Made by a program: the position numbers and the translations under genes. Positions 15,926 through 23,695 of a DNA stretch of 47,620 bases are shown piece after piece (positions within the stretch are counted from its first letter, which is position 1; every line of letters begins with the position of its first letter). The notes beneath the pieces are model-generated. The model searched no databases, was not told the DNA's origin, and saw only the letters and a list, made by a program, of their open reading frames with translations. This DNA comes from Actinomycetes bacterium (GTDB lineage: Bacteria; Actinomycetota; Acidimicrobiia; Acidimicrobiales; RAAP-2): positions 1 to 47,620 of the forward strand of contig JAJZAC010000008.1 in NCBI GenBank assembly GCA_021799615.1, read 5' to 3'.

Positions 15926-18400
15926 TCATTCGTCCGCGTGGACGATCTCGAGGTTGGGCATGCCCCAGCACTCGTAGCCCATGTCCTTGGCCATGATCCC
16001 GAGCCCCTCCGTCTCGACCTCACCCGGTGCGCGGAACACGGGGTGGGGGTTGCGCGCCCACCTGCTCCCGGCGCCGTAGAGCATGGGGGGGAAGACGAGC
16101 CCGTTGCGGTGCGCGTCGGCCCGGACGAGGAGCATGGTCCCCCCCACCGCGTCGAGACGGACCAGGTCGGCGCCGCCGCGCAATTGGTCCATCCGCACCC
16201 GCCCGTGCTCCCGCCAGGCGTTCCAGTCGAACGTCCGGTCGCCGTAGGCGACGACGCAGTGGGGTTGGACGATGTCACGGTCGGCGGCGAGCAGGTCCCG
16301 GAGGATGGTCGGGGGGTAGTCGCACACGTCCACGTCGAGCCACAGCACCCAGTCCTCGTCGCCCAGGGCGCCGAAGAGGAGGTGGTTCCGGGCCCGGGCC
16401 AGGATGGTCCGGCGGGCCAGTTGGAACGTGTGGGTCCAGCGGGGGACGCCGGGAGGGAGCTGGAACCCGAAGTCCCGCCGCAGGAGCGTCACCCGGCGGT
16501 AGTGGCGGCGGAGGTCGCCGAGCCGGGCGGTCAGGGCCGTCCAGGTGCCGTCGGTGCTGTCCCCCTCGAGGATCCCCAGCGACAGGCGGTCCGGCGGGTA
16601 GTCGAGCCGGCCGAGCAGTTCGAAGTAGCGGTCGAGGTGGGGCTCGGCGTCCTTCACCGGGGTGAGGACCAGCACCCGGGGCTCGCTGACCGGTGGCGTG
16701 GGCGGATGGGGCTCGTAGTGCCACTCCGGATGGGACCCCTCGGGCCGGGCACCGGGGTTGCGCCGACCGTGGAGCTGTGGGCCCCCGGGGTCCGCGCCGG
16801 CACCGTGCACCGCGTCCAGGGCGGCACGGATGGTCCCGCACACCAGGTCGTCGCCACGGTCCTCCCACCGGGCGAGCTCGTCGTGCAGCACGGCGGTGAG
16901 ACCGGGGAAGGCGCCGGCAAGGGTGGCGAGGGTGGTGGCCATGGCGTCGCGTTCGGGTCCGGTGCGCCCGCCGGTCGACAGGTGGGCCAGCAGGTCGCGG
17001 ACCTGGTCGGTGCCGAGGCCGACCGGGACTGGGGCTTGCATCGGCGCGCCGGGGACGGGGCCGGTGGCACCGGGAGCGCCGGCTGCGCCAGCGACCGCAT
17101 CCGCGGGAGCGCCGGCGTGCGGGCCGGCGGTGCCCACTGCCGCGTCGGGTGCCGGGACCAGTTCGACCTCGAAACGGGGAGGGTGCTCCCACGTCCCCCG
17201 CCAGGTGCCGTCGTCGCCGGGGGCCAGGCGGCACGTGACGCGGTCGTCGCCGGCCAGGACGAGCCGTAGCCCGGCCGGTTCACCGGCACCCGCACTCCCA
17301 CCGGCACCGGCGCTCCCACCGGCACCGGCGTCCTCCTCCACGTACCAGGCCCGCTCGTCGGGGCTGAAGCCCCGGCCGACCCGGTGGCCCGATCGGAGCT
17401 CGAGGAGCCGGGTGTCGGCGCCGAGCCGCTCGTAGCGGAACCACCGGTCGGCGGACAGCGCGAGCTCGGCGTCGAGGGCGGGCTGGGACCGTTCCGGGAT
17501 CCGGACCATGCGCCCGGACCACAGGGTGCGGAGCTCCCCCAGGTACGCCAGGCACTCGGCCTCGTGGGCGAACCCGGGCTCGGCGCGGTTGTCGCCCCGC
17601 AGCACCCACTTGGCTCCGGTCCGGTGCTGGAAGACCACCCGCCCCTCGAAGTCGTGCTGGTACAGGGTGCGGGAGAGCGCCTGGGGGGGCGTGGAGGTCA
17701 TGGCCCAGGGGCGGCCGGTGAGCAGCCACGCCAGGAGGAAGGTGTCCTTGTCCCCGTTGAGGTAGCGGTAGTAGAGGTCGGAGTGGGCGTTGAGGTGAAG
17801 GGTGACCATGAGCGGGTGCCACACCTCCGCCTTGCGCAGGAGGACCTGGCCCGTCTCGAACGAGGTGACGGGGCGGTAGGGGAGGCCGACCAGGTCCCAG
17901 ATGGGGCTGGCCTCGGTGAGCCGCTCGACGTCGGGCCAGAAGGCGGCACCGCCCCCCTCGTCCAGCTGCCAGGCGTCGAAGAGCGGGGTGGGGTCGATCG
18001 CCGGGACGTTGTCGGCGTCGAGGAGGAGAACCTCGGCGAACCGGCAGTGGGCCAGCGCGTAGGGCTTGAGCTCCCAGCCCCCGAGCATGCGGACCGGGTG
18101 GACCCGGCGCACCTCCTCGGCGTCGACGACCTCGACCCCGAGGTCGTCGAACAGGGTCCGTTCGAACGGGCCCAGCTCAGCCGTCCCCAGGTGCCACACC
18201 TGGATGGGGAGGGTGCAGCCGAGCGTGCGGCGCAGGACGTTGATCGTCACCCAGGCGCCGGTGAGCAGCCGTGCCCCGCCGGCGCAGATGACGATGCCGC
18301 GCCCCGAGAACCGTTCCGCCGGGTAGGGATCGGGGGCGTCGAGCGCGGCCTGGAGAAGCGACCGTCGGTCGCCGTCCGTGCCGGCGGCGTGCGTGGTCAT
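15926..18400 (-). CDS. Bifunctional glycosyltransferase: GT71-like N-terminus fused to Anp1/GT62-like C-terminus
   Basis: An 824-residue protein with two glycosyltransferase domains. Residues about 33-320 resemble the Mnn1-type alpha-mannosyltransferases (GT71): GIVICAGGARLLTGAWVTINVLRRTLGC, then GWELKPYALAHCRFAEVLLLDADNVP with the DxD at 128-130, and FWPD. Residues about 571-824 resemble Anp1/Mnn9 (GT62): VLVLTPVKDAEPHLDRYFELLGRLDYP, LGILEGDSTDGTW and WLDVDVCDYPPTIL with a second DxD. Between them lie about 200 residues with a beta-rich part and an Ala/Gly linker that contains three 18-bp repeats. Both domains are best known from fungal mannan synthesis, so a manno-oligosaccharide product is a reasonable guess (inference). 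It is the first gene of the operon; the ATG at 18400 has no clear ribosome site, and a GTG at 18436 is possible. Confidence 0.78.
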   Translation of the reverse strand: MTTHAAGTDGDRRSLLQAALDAPDPYPAERFSGRGIVICAGGARLLTGAWVTINVLRRTLGCTLPIQVWHLGTAELGPFERTLFDDLGVEVVDAEEVRRVHPVRMLGGWELKPYALAHCRFAEVLLLDADNVPAIDPTPLFDAWQLDEGGGAAFWPDVERLTEASPIWDLVGLPYRPVTSFETGQVLLRKAEVWHPLMVTLHLNAHSDLYYRYLNGDKDTFLLAWLLTGRPWAMTSTPPQALSRTLYQHDFEGRVVFQHRTGAKWVLRGDNRAEPGFAHEAECLAYLGELRTLWSGRMVRIPERSQPALDAELALSADRWFRYERLGADTRLLELRSGHRVGRGFSPDERAWYVEEDAGAGGSAGAGGSAGAGEPAGLRLVLAGDDRVTCRLAPGDDGTWRGTWEHPPRFEVELVPAPDAAVGTAGPHAGAPADAVAGAAGAPGATGPVPGAPMQAPVPVGLGTDQVRDLLAHLSTGGRTGPERDAMATTLATLAGAFPGLTAVLHDELARWEDRGDDLVCGTIRAALDAVHGAGADPGGPQLHGRRNPGARPEGSHPEWHYEPHPPTPPVSEPRVLVLTPVKDAEPHLDRYFELLGRLDYPPDRLSLGILEGDSTDGTWTALTARLGDLRRHYRRVTLLRRDFGFQLPPGVPRWTHTFQLARRTILARARNHLLFGALGDEDWVLWLDVDVCDYPPTILRDLLAADRDIVQPHCVVAYGDRTFDWNAWREHGRVRMDQLRGGADLVRLDAVGGTMLLVRADAHRNGLVFPPMLYGAGSRWARNPHPVFRAPGEVETEGLGIMAKDMGYECWGMPNLEIVHADE
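17282..17335. repeat. Three tandem 18-bp units inside the glycosyltransferase gene
   Basis: Units at 17282-17299, 17300-17317 and 17318-17335 share ACCGGCACC plus a variable half, and encode Gly-Ala-Gly-Gly-Ser-Ala type linker repeats. In frame (18 bp), so copy changes would only alter linker length. Confidence 0.7.
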
Positions 18401-18576
18401 CGGCGGCGGCCGGCTGCTGGCGCCATGGCCCCGCACCGTAGCGGCCGGTGGACCCGGGCGGCGCCCGGGCAGCGAACCGGCGCCCAGGCGCTCTCACCGG
18501 CTGTCCGGCTCTCCGGTGTTCCCGAGCCTCCTGAGCTTCGTGAGCCGTCGCAACCCGTGGGCGGCATGATGGCCGG

Positions 18577-19137
18577 ATGCGCCGCGTCTCGGTGGTCGGC
18601 ACCTCCGGATCGGGGAAGACCACCGTGGCCCGGAGGCTGTCGGAGGGGTTGGGCGCCCCTCATGTCGAGCTCGACGCGCTGTTCCACGGGCCGGGCTGGC
18701 AGCCGGCTGAGGGTGGCGCGTTCCTGGCCGCCGTCGACCGGGCGACGGCGGGCGATGCCTGGGTGGCCGACGGCAACTACCGGGCCGTGGTGGGCGAGGG
18801 CCCGGTGTGGGCACGTGCGGACACGGTCGTGTGGCTCGACCTGCCGCGGGCCGTCGTCATGCGCCGGGTGCTGTGGCGCACGCTTCGGCGGGCGCTCCGC
18901 CGTGAGGTGCTGTGGAACGGCAACCGGGAGCCGCTCTCCGGCCTGGTGCGGTGGGACCCGGAACGTTCCGTCGTGCGGTGGGCGTGGACGACCCACGCCG
19001 AGCGCCGGCAGCAGCTGGAGGGCGCCATGGCATCGCCGTCGTGCGCCCACCTCCGGTTCGTGCGCCTGCGCAGCCGTGCGGAGGTCGAGGCGTTCCTTTC
19101 CGGGGTCGGCGAGGCGAGAGCCGCCCCCGGCGGGTGA
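18577..19137 (+). CDS. P-loop kinase-like protein (adenylate kinase / FlaR topology-modulation type)
   Basis: A 186-residue protein with Walker A GTSGSGKTT (residues about 8-16), then a HVELDALFHGPGW stretch and WVADGNYR, the combination typical of the small kinases annotated as DNA topology modulation protein FlaR. LDLPRAVVMRRVLWRTLRRALRR forms the lid/Arg-rich region. The substrate of this family is not established, so only nucleotide or small-molecule phosphorylation is suggested. The ATG lies 6 nt after a CATGAT sequence, a possible weak -10 for a leaderless message. The gene is monocistronic and convergent with a thioesterase gene, sharing a palindrome across both stop codons. Confidence 0.75.
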   Translation: MRRVSVVGTSGSGKTTVARRLSEGLGAPHVELDALFHGPGWQPAEGGAFLAAVDRATAGDAWVADGNYRAVVGEGPVWARADTVVWLDLPRAVVMRRVLWRTLRRALRREVLWNGNREPLSGLVRWDPERSVVRWAWTTHAERRQQLEGAMASPSCAHLRFVRLRSRAEVEAFLSGVGEARAAPGG

Positions 19138-19161
19138 CCGGGTGGTCGGCGGTCACCCGCC
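19129..19161. terminator. Perfect 12-bp inverted repeat spanning both convergent stop codons
   Basis: GGCGGGTGACCG (19129-19140) pairs perfectly with CGGTCACCCGCC (19150-19161) over a 9-base loop. The TGA of the upstream kinase-like gene (19135-19137) lies in one arm and the TGA of the convergent thioesterase (19155-19153 on the minus strand) in the other. It probably serves as a shared bidirectional terminator; no T-tract is present, as is common in high-GC actinobacteria. Confidence 0.65.
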
Positions 19162-19770
19162 CGGTGTGTGCCCTCCGAGGGGCGGTGCGGTCCCCGAACC
19201 TGATGCCAGACGTGGCCGCCAGCGTCGCCAGGTGGCCGTTGCCGTGGCACGCGTCTTCTCCTCGAAGCGGAGCTCCACGTCGACGGTCATCTCGGACTCG
19301 GTCGAGCGGGACACCGCCGCCCACAGCTCGACCGGCTCAGTGAGGGGTGACGGCCGCAGGTAGCGCAGGTCGATGCCGGCCGTGACGAAGGGGAGGAGGG
19401 CGCCACCGAGCGCCTCCCATCCCTGACGGTTCGCCTCGAGGACGACGGCGGCCGCGCTGTGGCAGTCGAGGAGGGTGGCGATGATCCCGCCGTTCAGGAA
19501 CCCGACGCCGTTGTCGTGCTCCGGCCACGGCATGAACAGGCCGGAGACCGCACCGTCCGCCCCGTAGGTGGGGGCCTCGTAGCTGCGGAGCTTGAGGCCC
19601 TTCGGATTGGCATGGCCGCACCCGAAGCAGGTCAGGGTCGGGTACAGGCGCTCCTGCACGCTCAGCTCGTTCCCGTGCTCGCGCTCGTGGGCCGTGCCGC
19701 CGTGGCGGTCGTGGCCACCGCCGGGGCCGTTGTCATCGTCGCCCGGGCGGTGGGGGTGGCCGGTCGTCAT
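19153..19770 (-). CDS. PaaI/hotdog-fold thioesterase-like protein
   Basis: A 205-residue protein. The first 35 residues are His/Asp/Gly-rich and probably disordered. Then LTCFGCGHANPKGLKLR contributes a CxxC pair, often seen in actinobacterial PaaI-like thioesterases. The hotdog core is visible in GVGFLNGGIIATLLDCHSAAAVV (central helix with the Asn/Gly-Gly segment) and VTAGIDLRYLRPSPLTEPVELWAAV. Predicted to hydrolyse an acyl-CoA thioester; the acyl group is unknown. The start ATG (19770) is uncertain because the N-terminal extension is not conserved in character. The 264 bases before the next gene hold no feature I can support. Confidence 0.72.
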   Translation of the reverse strand: MTTGHPHRPGDDDNGPGGGHDRHGGTAHEREHGNELSVQERLYPTLTCFGCGHANPKGLKLRSYEAPTYGADGAVSGLFMPWPEHDNGVGFLNGGIIATLLDCHSAAAVVLEANRQGWEALGGALLPFVTAGIDLRYLRPSPLTEPVELWAAVSRSTESEMTVDVELRFEEKTRATATATWRRWRPRLASGSGTAPPLGGHTPGG

Positions 19771-20034
19771 GTCGCGAGGCTAGGACACGGCGCCTGCAAC
19801 CGGGCGTTCTCCCCACGGGCACGATCGGCGTTCACTGCGCTCCGCTCGGGCGACGTCCGGTCCGGTTCTCGAGCAGCTCCGCCTCGTCGTGGGTGCCGTG
19901 GGCCTCGTCGGTGGAGACCGGCGTGCCCCGGGGCGCCGGTGAGGCCGGACCGGTGTGCAGGGCGACCGCCGCGGAACGCGTGGCAGAAGGGTTGAGAAGG
20001 GACCGATGAGACGCAAGAAGGCGACGGGCGGACG

Positions 20035-20900
20035 ATGACGGGTCCCGACGACGGTGTCCGGGACTGGACGCCGCTGTGGCCCGCGTGCCCTCCGCGCGGC
20101 TACCTCGGCCAGCTCGATCCCGAGTTCCAACGCCAGATGAGCGAGCGGCGTGCCGGGGCGCCCTTCGAGGCGTGCGACCGGTACCACACCTTCGACCTGC
20201 CCGACGGCGGGGTGATCCGTGGGGCGTGGGACCTCCGCGGCAGCGAGTCCGAGTACCTGGGGGGCGTGGAGTTCGGCGGCAAGCGGATGCTCGAGCTCGG
20301 TCCGTCGTCCGGTTACCTCACCTTCTGGATGGAGCGCCAGGGCGCTGAGGTCGTCTCCGTCGAGGCGGGCTTCGACGTGTCGATCGACCTCCTGCCGGTC
20401 GACGGCATCGACACCGCGCCCAACAGGATGATCCTGATGCGGTCCACCATCGATTCGGTCCACAACAGCTGGTGGCGGATGCACCGCACGTACGGCTCGA
20501 GCGCCGAGCTCGTCCACGGCGACATCTACCACCTGCCCGGCGACCTCGGGTCGTTCGACGTCGGCGTGTTCGGCTCGATCCTCCTCCACCTGCGGGAGCC
20601 GTGGGGGCGCTGAGCGAGGAGGCCGGCCGGGTCCGGGACACCATCGTCGTGACGGACCTCATCCAGGACCGCGAGGCTCCCCTCACGTCCAACATCATGC
20701 GGATCTCGCCGCTCACCCGGGACGAGATCTCGAATTGGTGGACGATCTACCCGGGCGCGGTCGCGAAGATGCTGGAGCGGCTGGGATTCCCCGACACGAC
20801 GATCACCGAGCACACCCAGAAGCACCACCTCGGGCACAAGCTCGAAGACGAGGCGGTGGAGATGGAGATGTTCACGGTGGTCGGCCGCCGAGCCCGCTGA
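20035..20900 (+). pseudogene. Class I SAM methyltransferase gene split by a frameshift
   Basis: The first frame (20035-20613) encodes a methyltransferase N-terminus: RMLELGPSSGYLTFWMERQGAEVVSVEA (motif I and the acidic loop) and FDVGVFGSILLHLREPW (motif IV region), then hits a stop at 20611-20613. The family pattern resumes in another frame with RDTIVVTDLIQD, continuing through NWWTIYPGAVAKMLERLGF and VEMEMFTVVGRR to a stop at 20900. Joined, they would give about 288 residues, the normal size for the family. The switch falls at a run of five G (20603-20607). This is either a recent inactivation or a base error in the assembly; the second half is otherwise intact, which favours a recent or artefactual event. 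Confidence 0.75.
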
Positions 20901-21376
20901 GGGTCCGGACCCCACCGCCCACCTCCGGGGGAGGCACGGCACGCTCCATCGGGTCCAGGTGCGCCGTCCCGTACGTCACGGGTGGCGCCCCTCGGTGGTG
21001 TTCGCGACCGGCGGCGACGGGCCTGCGGCGAGCTCGCGGCGCGAGCAGCAATTGGTGGATTCCTGGCGACGTGAAGGCCGCACGGAACCGTCGGATCAGG
21101 CCATGCGGAACCGTCGGATCAGGAAGTGAAGAACGTCGCGTCCGGACGCTGGCGGCCTTCGGCTCGGACGACGTGCCCCGATCGCGGCACGACTGGAGGG
21201 CGCCGCGTCGTGGCAGTCCCTGTCGGGATCGAGGTTCGAGCGTACGGTTGAGGGTGGAGAGACGGCGCTTCGAACACCGGCGCCGGTGGACCTGGAACGC
21301 CGTTTTCTGATGGCACGAGGGGTCGCGCACGAGAACAGGCAAGATCAGAGGCGCTGGCGCATCGTCGATCGGTAGC
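20901..21376. other. Non-coding or decayed stretch
   Basis: No frame here shows a recognisable protein on either strand; the long minus-strand frames lack any domain. It contains one short direct repeat (21083-21123). It adjoins a frameshifted gene on one side and a truncated gene plus a transposase fragment on the other, so it is probably a region of decay. Confidence 0.5.
21083..21123. repeat. Two 18-bp direct repeats
   Basis: CGGAACCGTCGGATCAGG occurs at 21083-21100 and at 21106-21123, separated by 5 bases (period 23). No function is evident. Confidence 0.7.
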
Positions 21377-21562
21377 GTGGCGCTCGTGGGGGACGAGTGG
21401 CGGCAGTGGGAAGAGGACGCCGGCGTCGTCGGGTGGCTGCGGCCCGGCGAGCACGTCTTGTGGCGAGGCCGGGCGGACCCCGCCGTGATCTTCGCCCCGC
21501 AGGACGCCTTCCTCGTTCCCCTCAGCATCGTCTGGACCGGCTTCTTCGTGGTCGGGGCGGGC
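21377..21562 (+). pseudogene. 5' fragment of a PH-like membrane protein gene
   Basis: The frame from the GTG at 21377 reads WLRPGEHVLWRGRADPAVIF, then a DAFLVPLSIVWTGFFV hydrophobic stretch. This is the usual opening of small actinobacterial membrane proteins with a PH-like (bPH) domain: a Gly-Glu-x-Val-Leu-W strand followed by the first transmembrane helix. Directly afterwards the similarity stops and a minus-strand transposase fragment begins, so the rest of the gene, including the PH domain, is missing. Truncation by an IS element is the simplest explanation. Confidence 0.5.
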
Positions 21563-21564
21563 GT

Positions 21565-21740
21565 CGATCCGGTGGCTTCGGCCTCGATGAGTTGCTGGAG
21601 AAGCCACTCCAGGCTCGTGCGGATCCGCTAGGTGATTCACCGGCCTTGAGCGCGGCGAGCAGTTGGGACAGGTCCGACTCAGTGAGGGTGACAGGCGTGG
21701 TCTCCTTCGTGTGTTCTTGCAGGAACACGTCGAAGATCAC
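21565..21740 (-). pseudogene. N-terminal fragment of an IS256-family transposase
   Basis: On the minus strand from 21740, TLTESDLSQLLAALKAGE is followed, after a one-base frameshift and an in-frame TAG, by IRTSLEWLLQQLIEAEAT. Together these are the characteristic first 50-60 residues of actinobacterial IS256 (mutator type) transposases, which usually read ALKAGEMTDxIRTSLEWxLQQLIEAEAT. The catalytic DDE part and the rest are absent. Bases about 21741-21830 may be the outer end of the element, but I cannot identify the terminal inverted repeat with confidence. This is an old insertion scar, incapable of transposition. Confidence 0.7.
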
Positions 21741-21999
21741 GTCAGTGGCGCTACTTGTGGTGGACCCTCACCGATCTACGCCACGCCATGGGGAGTCCCC
21801 ACTGGCAGTTGCCGTCACCGCCACGGATTCACACCAATTCTCGATCCGTTAGGGCACGTGGAGGGCACGGAGGTCAGGCCGAGTCCCGGCGTCCGGCGCT
21901 GTCGCGGCGGACGGTCTCCTCTGCGCACGCAGCGAGGGGTCGGTGCGGCGCGGATGCTGTTGATCGTGGATCTCGAGGGTCCAGGTCCGTCGGGAGCGA

Positions 22000-22027
22000 T
22001 TGCGATTCTTGCGATTCTCGGTAGACT
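22000..22027 (+). promoter_or_regulatory. Promoter of the HTH-PIN operon with a repeated -35 motif
   Basis: TTGCGA (22000-22005) and TAGACT (22022-22027) are spaced by 16 bases, a good -35/-10 pair. The 10-mer TTGCGATTCT occurs twice, overlapping by one base (22000-22009 and 22009-22018), so the spacer itself carries a direct repeat. It may serve as the binding site for the antitoxin (inference). Confidence 0.55.
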
Positions 22028-22052
22028 GAGGCGTAGATCAGGGAGGTGGCTG

Positions 22053-22541
22053 ATGGGTGCAATCCGAGAGGAAACGGTGTTCCCGCCGGGGGATGCCGAG
22101 GCGCTCGCCACGTTGGCCGCGCTCCTCAAAGCAGGTGATGAACCGCTCCGGCTCGTGGCCGCCGACGGCGACGAGGCACTCCTTCCGGACGAATTGCGAC
22201 GGGTCCTCACGACGGTCGTCTCGTCGATGCACCGAGGACAGGCCGTGACGCTGGCCCCGCTGGCCATGCGGCTCACGACGCAGCAGGCGGCCGATCTGCT
22301 CGGCGTCAGTAGGCCGACGCTCATCAAGCTGCTGGAGGATGGCCGGATCCCCTACGAAACCCCGAACCGCCACCGCAGGATCCGACTCGTCGACCTGCTC
22401 ACATTCCAGCAGACCAGGCGAACCGAACGCCGGCAGGCCCTGTCCGAGCTGACCGGCGACGCCCAGGACCTCGGGGTCTACGAAGGGACTGCCGAGGACT
22501 ACGAGGCCGCCCTCGCCGAAGCCAGGCAGAAGCTCGCGTAA
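22053..22541 (+). CDS. Excisionase-type HTH antitoxin partner of a PIN toxin
   Basis: A 162-residue protein. Residues about 76-125 contain an excisionase-like winged HTH: TTQQAADLLGVSRPTLIKLLEDGRIPYETPNRHRRIRLVDLLTF. The rest is helical; the C-terminal tail (GVYEGTAEDYEAALAEARQKLA) is where such antitoxins usually contact the toxin. The ATG at 22053 is supported by GGGAGG at 22041-22046, six bases away. It is followed by the PIN gene after 14 nt, the normal arrangement of an HTH/PIN toxin-antitoxin pair. It should neutralise the nuclease and repress the shared promoter. Confidence 0.8.
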   Translation: MGAIREETVFPPGDAEALATLAALLKAGDEPLRLVAADGDEALLPDELRRVLTTVVSSMHRGQAVTLAPLAMRLTTQQAADLLGVSRPTLIKLLEDGRIPYETPNRHRRIRLVDLLTFQQTRRTERRQALSELTGDAQDLGVYEGTAEDYEAALAEARQKLA

Positions 22542-22555
22542 GCGGCGGGTCTTCC

Positions 22556-23122
22556 GTGTACTCCGCGCTCCTCGACGCCTGCGTGCTGGTCCCGAACGCC
22601 CTGTGCGACACGCTCCTCAGGCTCGCCGAACGTGGCTTCTACCGGCCGTTGTGGTCAGCGCGCATCCTCGACGAGACGAGCTGGGCCCTCCAGAAGGTGC
22701 ATCCGGACATCCCTCACGACCGGATCCGGCGCAGGATCGACCTCATGGACGCCACCTTCGAGGACGCGCTCGTCGAGGGTTGGGAACCGGTGTGCGCCGG
22801 TCTCGATCTCCCCGACGACGACGATCGTCACGTTCTGGCTGCAGCGATCCGAGGCGGTGCCCAGGTGATCGTCACGTTCAACGTGAAGCACTTCCCCGGG
22901 GAACGCCTCGAGCCCACCGGGGTGGCAGTCGCCCACCCTGACGACTTCCTCCTGGACCAACTCGACCTGTACCCAGGGCTCGTGCTCCAGGTCCTCACCG
23001 AACAGGCCCGGGATCTGCGAAACCCACCGAGCGACGTCGACGGCGTACTGAACCGCCTCGAGCGCTGTGGGACCCCACGGTTCTCCGACGCCGTGCGACT
23101 GCTCGAACCAGACGAGCGGTAG
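22556..23122 (+). CDS. PIN-domain toxin (predicted ribonuclease)
   Basis: A 188-residue protein of the PIN family. It opens with SALLDACVLVPNALCDTLLRLAE, where the first Asp is the usual metal ligand; further acidic positions lie in RILDETSWALQ and DDDDRHVLAAAIRGGAQVIVTFNVKHF, the classical second half of the PIN active site. PIN toxins cut RNA when the antitoxin is lost. The start is a GTG 14 nt after the antitoxin stop. At 188 residues it is longer than the VapC type (about 130), matching the longer PIN proteins that pair with excisionase-like partners. Confidence 0.82.
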   Translation: MYSALLDACVLVPNALCDTLLRLAERGFYRPLWSARILDETSWALQKVHPDIPHDRIRRRIDLMDATFEDALVEGWEPVCAGLDLPDDDDRHVLAAAIRGGAQVIVTFNVKHFPGERLEPTGVAVAHPDDFLLDQLDLYPGLVLQVLTEQARDLRNPPSDVDGVLNRLERCGTPRFSDAVRLLEPDER

Positions 23123-23695
23123 TGGGATCGTCGACGTCACCATCGGCTTCCGCAGCAGCCTGCCGCCCGCCCATGCGTGTCACGCCACGTCCGTGTCGCG
23201 CCGAGTGCAGAACGAAGAGGTGGCACCCAAGCCTGACATGGCCACGGACAACGGGCGCTCTCGAGTTCAGCACTGACGATCGACGACGCTCTCGTGCCCG
23301 AACCGACCACCGGCGAGGGGCGATCGGAGACCCTGTGGGGAGCAGCGATCGACAACGCCGGGGCCACGGAGAGAGCGGCGCCACGTGGAGGGCACGGCAA
23401 TCGCTCACGCCGCCGCCGGTCAGATCCATACCCCCTGACCCGCACCTTCTCGGTGGTCGGGACCGGCGTCGACCCGGACCTCGCGTCTTCAGTTGCGTCT
23501 TGCTGAGGGTCGTGCTTGGCCGATCACGTGGAACTCCGCAGTGATGGACCAGGTCAAGCCCGGTGTCTTGCCCATGGTTCGCTACTACCGCTGCACGCCG
23601 GATGCCGCCCAGTTCCGGTGGCCGCCGGTTCTCCTGGGTGCGTGGTGGGCACGAGGCGTGGCAAGGTCAGCACTGCGCCGCCCCGCCCCCTGCCC
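23123..23695. other. Non-coding stretch holding a tRNA-Phe fragment
   Basis: No supportable gene on either strand. The only structure found is the 3' half of a tRNA-Phe at 23435-23492 (listed separately) and a 16-bp sequence at 23382-23397 that is also present at 21855-21870. Confidence 0.5.
23435..23492 (-). repeat. tRNA-Phe 3'-half duplication; attachment-site-like direct repeat
   Basis: Bases 23442-23472 are identical over 31 nt to 24706-24736, which covers the 3' flank, acceptor 3' strand and T-arm of the intact tRNA-Phe gene, and weaker identity runs on both sides to about the anticodon loop. It is in the same orientation as the real tRNA. A duplicated tRNA 3' end of this kind is the usual mark left by a tyrosine-recombinase element integrating into a tRNA gene. 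It cannot itself make a tRNA, as the 5' half is absent. Confidence 0.75.

Noticed and set aside
19832-19990. Minus-strand stretch reading STDEAHGTHDEAELLENRT before a stop at 19832
   Set aside because: It has a protein-like look, but no acceptable start codon or ribosome site and no family I know; could be the end of a decayed gene.
20872-21528. Minus-strand frame of 218 codons in the scarred region
   Set aside because: Mixed Ser/Pro/Arg composition with no domain, and it crosses the PH-like gene on the other strand; treated as chance.
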